60,000 nt of DNA, from NCBI GenBank assembly GCA_012295275.1, contig CM022673.1:5601811-5661810 (forward strand). The letters run 5' to 3'. This stretch comes from Chrysomallon squamiferum (taxonomy: Eukaryota > Mollusca > Gastropoda > Neomphalida > Peltospiridae). The first letter of the stretch is position 1. Each line of letters opens with the position of its first letter. Below the pieces are notes generated by a model, which saw only the letters and a list, made by a program, of their open reading frames with translations, was not told the origin of the DNA and made no database searches. The position numbers and the translations under genes were made by a program. Below are positions 1 through 30,576 of the stretch, one piece after another.

Positions 1-3000
1 CAGTCTCAGAGTGCAAATTAAATGGTCTGCTCTTTGTCAGGTCTAGTTAATATTCAGTGATTGAAGTTGATATTACACAAGTTTAAAAAAAAGTACTGAG
101 CTATTTTGAAATAAACCAGTTATCTGGAACTGATTCAGAATTACTCAGTATATGTATTTTGTATTATAAAACAAAACATTGCATAGTACATAATGCCCAA
201 ATATATTTAAAAAAAATAAACAAATAATTAACTACAGCTAATGATAATAAAGATAACAGTGAATGCTGCATAACAACAAAATCAGATATAATTTATAAAG
301 AGCTGATTCCATTTTTTATTTATTTATATTTTATTTATTTATTTATGTATTTCTGAAACAGAACTCAGAAGATCCTGTTGCATTTAAAATGAACTTCTCT
401 CAGATAGGACATCACCTCCCATTGTTTTATTTATTGATTTCAATTATGTGCAAGTTAAGCTTAACAGCTGAGCTGCATCCTGCTACACACACCTTGAATA
501 TTAATAGTTGTTTTATTTATATAAATTTGATCTGAAACATTATTATTTGTTTTTTCTTTGAGTAGTTAATGATACTAAATAAAAATAAAAGTTTTTAAAT
601 ATTCTGCTTCTGCTATTTATTTAAGTATTTTCAATAACTGTTTGGTTGATTAGTCTTACCTTTAATTAATTAATGACTGGTATTAGATTAGAATTTCAGG
701 TATTTAAAAATGGGATGTATTAAAAAAAAAAAAAATCATAGAGTAATTTAAAGCCATATTCACAGCATTAGCATCTATTATAAGCAAAGAGGTGTTTATT
801 AATTTTAAACTGATTTCTTTTTAAATTAATGATAATATTCAATAACTGTTTTTGTTTTTTCTTTAATGGCTGGAAAAAATAAGATGAAATATGTCATTCC
901 AATAAATAAATGTAACAACAGACAGAAATGATATTATTAATACTGAATAAATTATTTTCAAATAAATCAATTTGTATTTACCAAAATGTGTGTTGCTATA
1001 TCAACACAAAAATCAGATCAAATAAGACAGCTGTTGTAGGTGGTAATTACCTGTTGCTGGATTAGAATAAGAGATTTAAATTGCAGTAGGAATTTTCATT
1101 GCTTTTCTTGACACATAAATATACATTAGAATTATTTCTCTTTCAAGATTAGAACTAATTAATACAAAATAACAGGTATATACATTTAAAAAAAAAAAAA
1201 AAACATTATGCCCATTTCATAACTTTGATATATATATGACTATTAAATTGTTAATTTTATATTTCTTACTTAAGTAAAATAATACATTCCAAAGATGTTC
1301 TAATTCTTTGTAATTGTTTATTAAATGTTAAAAGTAATTATTAATGAATTATCTCATGTAACTGACACAAAATGTTAATATTGCTACCTAGTGAACTGCT
1401 CATAAATCTTTTTCTTTTCTTTTTTTAATTGGTAGAAAATTAATCAGGTTCATTTACCACATTTACTTTTTATTTAATATCAGTAAATTCTTTTTAATCA
1501 TAAAATGGGTTTAGAAGTGAAAGTAATTAAATACATATTATTGTAAATTATGCAGAGGTATATTAAAATCTGTTAATTTGTTTATGATGCACATTTTATT
1601 GACTGAACATTTTTTCATAAATAAATCTTGTTCTTGTTGTAAGCTGTATATGGTCTGTACCTAAGTATTTTCAGTTCCAAATATTTCATCTATTTCTGTA
1701 TTTACTTTAACAGATTTTTAATTTGCTGCTAATTGCATTTTCATGATCTGGGTTCTCATTATGCCAGGAAAAAAGACATTTATTTAACATTTATTTAACA
1801 CTCCCATTCGATCTGTGAAATATCTCTGATATTCAAATATTTCTTATTTTTCACTTTTCTAAAAATCCTTCCAGTAAAGTGTTTTCTAAAGGTTTTACCA
1901 TCTGTCATACAAGAACTCCTATATGTGTGTTAGAAAACATAACATCTTGTTACATAGACTATGTGTTTTAGTAAAACTGTCTTGTTACAGAATTCAGATG
2001 TGCACCTATATGTTGTTTTTTTTTTAGTAAAATTGTCTTATTACAGAAAACACATGTATACCTGTGTGTGTGTGTGTGTGTGTGTGTTTTAGTAAATCTG
2101 GCATTTCCTGTTACAGAGTACATATACACCTATGTGTGTCGTGGCATGTTTCTTCAGACGTCATTACTATAATATTGATTTTGATGTAATACAAAGACAG
2201 GATAACTTTACAATACAGACCATGACAAGTCATATTGATTCAGGCTGTTAATGTTGTACCATACTATCGACTACAGCTAATGCATCTTCTACATGTAATA
2301 ATAAACGTAAAATGTCCCTGTATATAACAAGTGTGGGTAATTGTTCTGTTACTGTGGTTATTGATGCTCAGTTTTAATATCTTTCTGAGGAAGTAAAAAT
2401 AAAAAATCACCTGCCAGTATATTTATGGTTCTGTATACAAGTAATAGTACATTTTAAAATGCATGTAGGAAAAAGAAATAATTGGCTTGGTGCCTAATCT
2501 CATTCAGTTAATATATTGACGTAATAGATTGAATGTTTAAATGTGAAAAGAGGGGAAAAAGATGTAGATTTTTAAAATCTTATTTATTAATTTATTTATT
2601 TTATATGGTGATGCTCTGTATTTAAGCACACCCATATGAATGCATATATGTACAAATGCCAATTAAAACATACCAGATAGCATAATGCAGACATATGCAT
2701 GCATGCCCATACAAGAATGATGGTAATATTGATATTCATTCTATGGTAATGGCAGTGTACTTAGAAGTAAATAAATCTGGAGGCAAGCAGTTCGTGTAAT
2801 ATGATATTTGTTTCATTCAGTCAGTCTTTTTTTTTTATATATATATATATATATCTGACTTGATCTTGCTATATACTTGTAGTCAGGATGGAAGTACTTG
2901 TACATTCATGTAACTTGTTAATGTTGTTTTTTTCTATCATTTAATTTTTTACTATATATATTTTTTTTTTTCATAATTTTATTCTTCTTTGTTTTTCTTA

Positions 3001-3735
3001 TTATAATTTCTTATTGTTATTATTAATTTTTTTAATTTTTTTTTTAAACTTAAATTTAGCAACAGTATTTCAAAACTGGTTTTTCAGAGTTTAATTTTTT
3101 TTTAAATTATTATTTACTTTTTAATTATATTTATTTATTATTATAATCAAAGTTTGAAATGTACATCTAAATTCTGACAAAAGGACACACAGCACCATAC
3201 AGTATCAATATTTTAAATTTAAAAAAAAAAAAAAAAAAAAATAACACGAAAAAAACAAACATTGCAACATTATTTCCAAAAATTCCTTTCTTTAAGAAGC
3301 AAAGTATATTTACAGATTTGTCAGTATCTGTTAAGAATTTTGGTCAAGAATTTTCAAGACAAATATGTAATAAATGTTACAGGTTCATGTGACTAAATGA
3401 ATGATTCAGATCAAATTTAGATTCTAAGACTTTATTTTACATTAATGTCTCATAAATATGACACCTGAGTGACAAGTTAAGAATGTAGTTTCATAATTTA
3501 TAACTCAGTCTGCTGTTATTGTGTTACTGTTTGTACATCATGTGTACTTACAGTTCACTGACAGTTTGTTAAAAATATTCTTGTATTTTAATATTTTAAT
3601 ATCCCGAAAGTTTATTACTCCTGAATACAAAGCAACATGACTGACATTTATTCATCAATTTTGGTTTTAATTTTTTAATTATTTTTTTAATTGTTTTCAT
3701 AACACTAAACATTTTTTTTTTTTTTTTTTTTTCAG
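1..3735. other. AT-rich non-coding DNA, probably kinase intron
   Basis: No convincing exon was found on either strand. The stretch is very AT-rich with poly(A)/poly(T) runs, a short (TG)n at about 2063-2088 and a short (AT)n near 2838-2854. It directly precedes the first visible kinase exon, which begins in phase 0 after a good acceptor, so this is most likely the 3' part of an upstream intron. The missing N-terminal exon or exons should lie before the window. A small first exon hidden here cannot be excluded. Confidence 0.5.
1925..2135. repeat. about 60-bp degenerate tandem repeat
   Basis: Three to four imperfect copies of a unit reading roughly TTTTAGTAAAACTGTCTTGTTACAG, followed by a CA/TG-containing stretch and CACCTAT. 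They recur at about 1967, 2024 and 2088, and a more diverged copy starts near 1925. A (TG)n microsatellite lies inside one copy. No coding potential. Confidence 0.55.
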
Positions 3736-17245
<13,510 letters not shown>

Positions 17246-19160
17246 TCAGTGATGAATGGGTTATTTGTTGACTGGAAAAAAAAGATTTAAAAAAAAAGAA
17301 ATACCTCGACTTTCAAGGGGATAATTCTGTATGGTGTTTTAGTATGTTTTGGAATGCAGAGAAAACAAGTGTTGATAATAACAACAACAAATATGAGAGC
17401 TTTAAATTTTTGTCAGTGTCATTATGATGTGCATGTATGTTCTGTTTCTTCTCAATATAAGAGGAAAAAAAATTGTAGGTATGAAATCTGTTCAGAATAT
17501 TCCATGTTGAAGGATGGGAAATTTTATATATTATACCTGGTGAAAAGAAAACTGTTTCCTTATTTATTTATTTTTAATTTTTTTAATATCAAGATTATTA
17601 TGCTTGTTTCTGGATATATACTCTCCTTCTTTCTTTCTTTCTTTCTTTCTTTTTTTTTTTTTGGATTATATACTGGCATAAAAATCTATAGTGATTAGTT
17701 TTTAAAAAAAGAAAATATCTGTTTTAATGAAATTTTCAATATTTCAGTATATGCTAACAAGTGATTCCTAGTGGGGGTCCATTTGGTTCTAGGGTTTTGA
17801 AAGCAATCTCAAATAGTTCTGCCAAAATATGTAGAAACAAAATTGTTAATTTAGTAAATGGTATATGCAGGGTGGGAGTTTGAAAAATAAATATATTATT
17901 AGTGGTCCTGCAACAGTAAAATGATTGAGAAAAACTATACCATCCATTTTTTCATATCAAAGAATTTTCCAAAAATTATATTTGCTAAGGTTATTTCACA
18001 CCTTAAAATTCTTTAATTTAAATCAATCATTTGATCTTTAAAATATCTTAACAGGAAGTGGTTTAATTTAGATCAAATAATACTTTAAATAATCGAGAAA
18101 AAAATTATTTCATTTAGAGAAAACATTTTTAGAAAAGTATTAAAAAATATATAGAAGATTAATTAGACACATTTTTTACTAAATTTTCTCAAATGCTTTT
18201 TTTTTTAATTTAATTTTTTTTTTTTTTTTTTAAACTAGTTTTTGGATTGAAAGATTTTTTGGACTTCATCTTTTAAATGTTCATTTGTAGATTTTGGGGT
18301 AATTCATACATATCTATATTACATTTCCATTTTTCATATTTATTACTTTTACCCACCACAAATTATTCATTGTAAATGCTGTATTCCATGCCTTTTTTTT
18401 TGCTTTGATAATCCTATCTAGATGTTTTAAATCTGTCCAAATATCGTGACATATATATAATAGAAGTATTTGGTTAAAAAAAAAAAGAAGAAGAAAGAAA
18501 TATAATCTATTTCAGATTTTATTTTTAACTATTGCTTCTGCTTGGCACATAATGGACTCGGTGTAAAAACCTTTTACATATATACTTAAAAATAATAATA
18601 ATAATAATAATAGTGATATAAATTCAAAGACCATAATGACCATCAGTCAATTTTTTTTTTTTTTTTTTTTAATTGAAAATAAAACGTCTTTATAGATCAC
18701 TAATGTAAAAGTAAAACTAAAATGATAACACGAAAGAGATAGTGGAGAGTTGGTGAAATATTTTATGGGATGGAATGAATATTTATATTTTTTATTTTAT
18801 GCCATTTGTATTACATGTAAACTGTACATTAAGACACTGTATGTCATTTCATTGTTACTGTTTTTATTTTTCCCCTTTCCCCCTACCATTCTATATAGCT
18901 ACTGTGAACATTATACATTTGTTAATGCACAAATGACAGTTATTTATTATTAAGTTTCACTGGAGGATTAAAACAACTCTGAAAATGCAATAAGCTTGAT
19001 TGTTATACCTAAACCAGTATTTTTGATGAAAGTTACTGAAAAAGATAGAATGTTTTTAAAAAAGAAAATATGTGAAGAGTTAATTGTTTCTGTGTCAACA
19101 AATGTGTTAACGATTCCATTGAATGAAGGACCAGTGATAAAGCTGTGGATTATCTTAATC
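17246..19160. other. kinase 3' UTR and flank
   Basis: AT-rich DNA after the TAG stop. A possible polyadenylation hexamer AATAAA lies at 17886-17891, about 640 bp after the stop. A TTTC run sits at about 17630-17652, and several poly(A)/poly(T) tracts are present. Short open frames here show no protein-like composition. Confidence 0.4.
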
Positions 19161-19640
19161 ATCAGGTGGATGGATTATCTTTAGCAAGATAAAGATTATC
19201 TTTATCAAGATGTGGATTATCTTTACCTAGATATGGATTAACTTTATCCAGAGTTGAGAACCAAAATATGGATCATCATTATGAATCAGTGGATTATCTT
19301 CACTAAGATAAAAATATCTTTACTATTGTATGGATTATTTTTATCAGTAGATGGGTTACGTCTTAATCAGGATGTGGATTTTCTTTATCTGCAGAAGGAT
19401 TAGCATCTTATTGGTACGGATTATGAATTAACATATTCAACAGGTGAATTATTATCACCAAGATATTGATTATTTTTTTAGCAGTGGATGGGATTAGCTA
19501 CATCAAGACACTGATTATCTTTATCAACAGGTGGTTTATCTTCACCAAGGTATTGATCATCTTCACCTAGATATGGATTATTTTTATCTAGATTGGATTA
19601 TCTCCACCAAGGTATAGATAAGTTTTTATGAAGAAGTGAA
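19160..19640. repeat. degenerate about 21-bp minisatellite (GGATTATCTTTATCAAGAT)
   Basis: Roughly 480 bp of diverged copies of GGATTATCTTTATCAAGATRT. Clear copies occur at 19166-19250 and again at about 19285, 19330, 19375, 19505, 19560 and 19600. It carries no open frame and lies in the intergenic space downstream of the kinase. Confidence 0.7.
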
Positions 19641-20457
19641 TCATCTTCAAAAATAAAAATGAAATATCTCAATCAAGAGGCAAAATAAAGTGAAAAAAAC
19701 ACAACATTCAGACACTAGAAGTCGGATCATTCATGGAAAGTAAACAATTGAAAACAAGATTTGTCTTGAAATGTACTTTCTGAGTTGTGCCAGTAAATGA
19801 GGTGATTTTTTTTTTTTTTTTTTTTTTGTCCATGATTTTTTCCAAAAGCTTCAACATTTCTGACCAAGTATGCTACTATCTTAAATGTGCTTCATGGTAC
19901 ATTTGTGAGTGCATGGCTGTTCAAGTGTTTTAAGTAATGTGTGATATGTGTGTTTGGGCACTGTTGAAAAAAACAAACATTTTTAAGGACATTTTGTTTT
20001 TTGTGTTTTTTTTCCATAAACTTTAATTAATTTTTTTTTTTTGATTTTTTTGTTAGTGTACAGTGACTGAAAGGATAAAACAAATGTCTGCAAATGAAAG
20101 CAGATTAATTTATGTGATAACTGCAGCTGTGTGACTGATTGTTGCTGATGATAAACAAAATGTTATCTGAAAACTGGAATAATGTAAGACAGTGTAAATC
20201 TTTGTAAACTGCCCTGTGTATATATATATTCAGTGATACATTTTTTGGTTTTGTTTTCTCTCTTTGTCTTCGGGCAATAAGCAATACTGTCATACAATTT
20301 CAACAATTCCCAATAAGTTATTCTATGGTTATTTTATAAACAGAAAACCATTGTTTTAATAATTTAGCACCAAATATGTAATTTTATATGTAATTAATTT
20401 TGAAAAGAAAATTTATTTGATCATTTACTGCTTTTTTTTTTTTTTCATTTTATTATG

Positions 20458-20521
<64 letters not shown>

Positions 20522-23150
20522 ATAAAATTATCTAAAACAGCATTTATTTCTTTTCTTTTCTCTTAATATATAATTTTTTCATTTAGTGTTATAATTAACA
20601 TATATCACATTTGTCTCAATTTATTATTGCTAACCCGGTAAATGTTTTGTTTTTCAGGTGTAACTTATTAACTTTTTTTTTTAAAATTTCATTACTTGTC
20701 ATTAAGACTGATAAATAACCACAACCAAACTAGAAACAGTGAAAAATTAATTGCAGATTATTTCAGTAGATATAACAATACTTCTATCTAAACTGTCAAA
20801 TATGCATTTTTTAAATTTGTGTTTAAACATTTAGTTAAAAAAAATATATATATATATATAATAATACATTTTATATATATATATATATTTTCTAATACTT
20901 GGTAGTACTATAAGAATAAAAATAATAATTATAAATCTTCTTGAGGTATTTATATTACTCTTAAGTTCTGAGTAATGCTTTTTGTATAATAAAATATGGA
21001 TATAAGAATATAAGTATTAGAGAAACAGAGGGACAGAATTTAAGAATAATTTGTAAATATTTAATAATAAGCTGGAAAATTATCCTTTGTTTTAGTAAGC
21101 CATTTTGCTTTCTGCCATACAATATTCACTAGAGCCAATAACTGGAAAAGAACCAAATAAAACAAAATTTATTATATGCAATCATTTTTTTAAAAATTAT
21201 TTCTTATTTTGAGATTTATTAGTTGAGACCTTCTTGTTACTAGTATGTTGTGCTTTCTGCTGGTCAGTTACATAATGTCAGCCCAAACTTTGATGTCTTT
21301 ATGATTCCAGTAGTTGCAACGGTTCTAAACTTCCTTTATTAAAAACCTGAAATAATCTGTATCCAGATTTTGCAGATATATATCAAGATGTATAATTATT
21401 ATATGTGTATATATATCACCTAGTAACATGCCTTGGCTGTGAACATGCATCATTCATTTTGAAAACAAAGATTCTGATAGATACATTTCTTATGTAACAA
21501 TATTAAAATACACTACTTAATCTAAAATGACCCCCACCCTATTCAAATACAATTTTTTTTAACAGTTAATGATTAAAATTATATTATATCTGTCTTTTTC
21601 TTCCCATGTTTTTTTTTTAAAATATTTTTTCCATTTCCTTTTTATCTTGTGTCCATAGCCAATTTTTTTTTCTACTTCCCCCCCTCCCCTCTTAATAGAT
21701 AATTACTGTTCTGATTTTCCCACATCATCTCTGAGATTGTATAAAATTCATGTTAAAAGTATTGATTGACTGTTTAATTTTCCTTTCATCGCTTCCCATG
21801 TGTCATAACTGTCACTAACACTGACATGAAATTACTTTGTTACTTGTTAATCAAGCAGTTCTAGTCAAGCCAGAGCATGCCAAACTGCTAACCTTCTTGC
21901 CAGTGGGTAGGGGATTAATACTTTTGTTTGTTTGTTTATTTGTTTTGTTTATTATTTTTCAGGTATTTTTGTTGGATTACAATTCATTTCTGCACAGATG
22001 AAGTTGTCCATATATTCTGTTCACAATTTTAGACCTTCTTTTTTCTTCTTCTTCTTCTTCTTCTTATTATTATTAACTATTACTAAAAACTTCTCATTCT
22101 ACTTGTAAAATAAAGATACATTGCTTAATTAGGACTAATGCTTTAGAAGATCTTTTTATAGGCAACAAGATACTTTTTCCTCAACAACACTGCAGCATGA
22201 ATATTTGTTGTGCAAGCTGTCCTTAAACCCACTTAAATGTTTGTCTTTTCCTACAATAGCCACATTTTACTGTTAAGTAATTTATTAAACAGTCTTAATG
22301 ACTTTATTTTACCTCTTAATAATTTCCAAGTTAATCCAGGCTAAACTAATTTCCCTACCTCATGATTTTATCTTGATCAGGTTGAGAGATAGTGGAATGG
22401 TTTTTTTTTTTTTTTTTTCTGGGTTTTTTCCTTTTTTAAAATGCTAAAACCAGTCTTTTTTTTTTTTTTTTTACTGTTATAAGATTTGGGGTTTTTTTCC
22501 TTTGGTTTTTGTTCTGTTTTTGTATATTTTGTTAGATCTGTATCTTTGTAGCATTTAGAACAGTTTTAAAAAATATTCACAAGCACAGAATATATCTTTA
22601 TTATTCTTCATTGTATTAAGTGTTCATCTCTATTTATTTGTTTACTTATTTGTTGTTGTTGTTGTTGTTATTATTAATATTATTATTATTATTATTATTA
22701 TTATTTTTTTTAAATTCCCTCTCCACTGGTAAATTTATTACATTAATACATTTCTTCTCAAATCTATCACACATTAAATATTGTTCACCAGTCTTAATGA
22801 AGTAAAAACATTGACTTTCAGCTTCTCTGTTATACTATGGAAAGCTGAGCAGTTAACGAATACACATTTTGATTTGTACATGAAACAATATATATATATA
22901 TATATTATTGTGATCTGTGTTTCACAGCTCATAGCTATCATTTCTTCATTATTATTACATATATATTTTTTTTAATTATTATTTATTTATTTATTTTATT
23001 TTATTTTATTTTATTTTTATTACTCCTCAGACAGACTGATATTTAATCATTTCATGAAAATTAAAATGTCAAACTTTCTCTTTATTAAGTTTTTTTGTGG
23101 TGATTTTTCTGCTACTTATTTTATTGTATTTTATTTTTTATTATTTATTT

Positions 23151-23189
<39 letters not shown>

Positions 23190-24000
23190 GGTCTTTTCCT
23201 TTTTACTTTATTTATTATTTTAATTCAAATAATAATTTATTTATCATATTATCATTATTATTAAATATATAAACTATACAAAATCATGATCACAAATCTT
23301 TCCCATGAAATGTATGCAGTATATATTGTTTTGGTTATAACCCAATTTCTTGTTGCAATGTTTTTCGTGTGGTAGTGGTTGAGGTAAGGTGTGTGACTGT
23401 TAAAGGGCAGTTTAAGTTGTTTTCGTACCACTGGTTGACTGATGAATATAAAAAAAACAAGAAGCTCAGTACTTGCAGTTGTTGTTCAGTTGAGAAAGAG
23501 AGAGCGAGAGAGAGAAATGACCGTATTCTTGGTTGTTTTTATGGAATAAAATGTATAAATCATTTTACATATAAAACGTTTTTTGGTTATTTGTTCTTCA
23601 CGTGTTACTAGTTTTATACTGTTAAACTGTAATAGATAGATACAAAAATTTATAAAATGCATAAACTTCTTGCTTATATAGGATCGTATTATCGCGAGGG
23701 AAAAAACCTGACGATGATAGTTTCATCTAAAGCCGATATGCTGTTCGTAAATAACTGTCCAAGACATACAAGTTCATTTGTTGTCTAATCCGATTTCAAA
23801 CAATGTTACTTACTTTTTGATAGATGTAAAGCTGTTTAGTTTATTCAGTTTCAGAATTAAAAGTATTATTTCACAACCAGAAGAAAATTACGTGACGCAA
23901 TTAAAATATCCGACATTTGTACCAACATCAGTTGATAACACTTCTGGTTAAACCAAATATTAAAGGAAACAATAAACTAAAAACTTGAAATGAGAGGAAA
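19640..24000. other. AT-rich intergenic DNA with simple repeats
   Basis: No exon with coding composition was seen between the minisatellite and the alpha-tubulin 3' end. Contents: (TTA)n at about 20458-20520, (AT)n near 20845-20888, (TTC)n near 22040-22067, (TTG)n/(TTA)n near 22650-22705, (TTTTA)n near 22992-23020 and long poly(T) runs near 22400, 22460 and 23155-23183. Short open frames are low-complexity. Confidence 0.5.
20458..20520. repeat. (TTA)n microsatellite
   Basis: About 20 uninterrupted TTA units in intergenic DNA. Confidence 0.95.
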
Positions 24001-24001
24001 T

Positions 24002-24007
24002 TTTATT
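24002..24007 (-). terminator. candidate alpha-tubulin polyadenylation signal
   Basis: TTTATT on the plus strand reads AATAAA on the minus strand, about 200 bp after the tubulin stop codon, a plausible 3' UTR length. AATAAA is common by chance in DNA this AT-rich, so the call is tentative. Confidence 0.35.
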
Positions 24008-24203
24008 GAGAAAATTAATCTATTTCTGTTTATAGCACTGTATAGTATTGCAGCAGATATTCTTTATAGCATAATGAGATCAGTAGCAACTGAAAAAAAA
24101 AAACGCAAGGATATTTTTTTTTTTTTTTTCTTTTAAAACTACCTATAAAAGTTCAGCAGTGTTCTAAAATCAGAGAATTCAGGCAGTGAAGGAAAATAGA
24201 TTG

Positions 24204-28308
<4,105 letters not shown>

Positions 28309-28339
28309 GATGCTCGTCTTTGATAACTAATCGAAATAA

Positions 28340-28385
28340 ATGCAGTGACGAAATTGTTATTCCTTTTATTTTTTAAAGGGAAAAA
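28340..28385 (-). promoter_or_regulatory. candidate alpha-tubulin core promoter
   Basis: Read on the minus strand, CTTTAAAAAATAAAAGG lies about 50-75 bp upstream of the ATG and could serve as a TATA-like element giving a short 5' UTR. A CCAAT-type sequence (minus strand ACCCAAT) lies further upstream near 28479-28485. Both motifs are common in AT-rich DNA. Confidence 0.3.
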
Positions 28386-28889
28386 AGCTCACCCAAACTG
28401 TTTTGTGTCTAAGGTGAGGCTAAAAATAACAGATTTGCTGACTGCCCTCTCTCTTCGAGGCTAAAGAGAAAGCGCACGATTGGGTAATTTCGAATTGCCA
28501 TGGAAATAACTATTAACATGCGTTTTTGGTGGAATGGTTTATGGCAGTGTTAACATGAATCTGCTCACTGCTTGCACGCTACGAGGGAAATCTTTACAAC
28601 GAAAACACGTCAGCCTTAATAAAGACCAGGGATGATGATGATGATCATGAAGATGACGATGGCGATTACAACATGACAAATATGAACAAGCCAATAAGTA
28701 ACTAAATTTATAATACGGTTTACGTTTAAACGGTAAAAGTTATTTTTCTTAGATTATCTGATTCTTCACATAAAAAAATTAATGAGATAATTAAGAAATT
28801 TAAAGAAAATAGATTAATACTGACAAACGTATTCACATTGTAAAGAATTAATCATATCCTGGAATTTTTCATGATACTTGCACTAATAT

Positions 28890-29224
28890 GGCTACGTTGG
28901 CCCCAGTGGCATGTTGGAACACGTGCTAGGCGGCCAGTTTAAAACTGCACCCCATTTATGTGTATTACAATATACAAGGAATACTGGCGGCATCCAGGGC
29001 GACGGTAGTTTCAGGTGTTTAAATGATTGTAATGAGTTCCCCAGCAACAGCTGAATTTAACCTTTGAATCAGTGATGGACAAACTGGCTTTCAGGACGCC
29101 TCGCCTTCTTTGACGACGAAAATAACGTTCGTTAACAGTGCCGCTTGTTTTATGAAGAACCATGTTCTCAAGCCTTCTTTTTCTCGAAAAAAAAAACAAA
29201 AAAAAAAAAAAAACAACAAAAAAT
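28890..29224 (+). mobile_element. SINE-like element with poly(A) tail
   Basis: A GC-richer segment of about 330 bp in otherwise AT-rich DNA. It starts with a sequence resembling a pol III A box (TGGCCCCAGTGG at 28898-28909), followed about 25 bp later by a weak B-box-like GTTTAAAACTGC. It ends in an A-rich tail (about 29187-29220). A tRNA-type head, unrelated body and A tail are the layout of a SINE. No target-site duplication was identified by eye. It could instead be an unrelated GC-rich spacer near the tubulin 5' end. Confidence 0.4.
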
Positions 29225-30535
29225 TCTTATAAATACAATTTCATTTATTTTTTATTTACTATTTTTATATACAGTTTATAAGTATTGGAATTTTTATGTT
29301 TATTTTTTAGTTACTTTTTATTTTATTTTATTTTATGTTCTTAATTATTGTTTTCGGGATATAATATCATAGTATCTTTTTAAAAATAATTGTATTGTTG
29401 TTGTTGTTGTTATTATTAAACATAATTTTTCTCTGCAAAGAAAGAAAAATAAAGTGTTGCAAATCATAGCCTACAGTTCTAAATATACCCTTTTGCTTTC
29501 TAGCTTTTTATTAAATAGGAATCTTAGTTGTTTTTTACATTGGTTTTTCCCCATCCTTAAAATTCCATTTTTCTATGTTCTCCTTCTACTAGAGCCTTAT
29601 TCTTCCAGACTGTTTGTTTCAGCTAAAACTAAAAGGTTAGTTTTGATCATGCCACTTTTCTCAAGAGAAATACAAATCAAATGTATTGCCAGATTTATCC
29701 ATTGTAATACTCCAATTTGCAATTGGTTTCATTCTAAAACTGAATAACCACACGTCTAGCAATCAATAACCGCCGATTAAGATTTACGGTTACTTTCATA
29801 CAAAATATTTATTTATTTTCATAACACTGATAAAAAAAAAAAAAAAAAATTAAAATACATTATATATAATTTATTTATTTTTAACCAAAAAAAAAATTAG
29901 AAGTAAAAGAAATAATTAACATGAAAGCTAACAATTCTTTTCTTCAGATTTTATTCCTCAAACACATTTCACATTCTTACATCTAAACGTATATACAGAA
30001 AATAGGCATAAAAACATACAAATTATATATCATATGTATATTCTTGTGCAATGGAGAATTCTGCCATAATCATATTTGATATCCTTTATAATAATTAGTT
30101 ACAATCGCAAATAAAAAACATGATTCATAAGCTGGAATAAATCATTAACTGAAAATACTGGAATTGCAGATGAATATAGCAATGATTCCAATATTGTTAC
30201 CAAAGGGGAAATAATTCGGTTATTATCAAAACTGTGACTTCTTATTGAGAGAATAATATATTGATTTTGCCTATAGTATGTACAACATAATTATTATTTT
30301 ATTATTATGCAAAACAGAGTAACGTTTTATCACACAGAGAAAAGAGAAAGTTATTTTTTAAATTTAAATAAATTAATTATGTTTACCATATGCTTGAGAT
30401 TCTTATTAATTTAAAAGTCTAGTGCTTAAAACATTAAATTTATAATTTGAAGGGTCCTATACTGTGTAATGCCTACATACTGGTAACTATAATACGTTAT
30501 TATTAATAATGATACTGAACACTACAACCCTGTAT

Positions 30536-30576
<41 letters not shown>

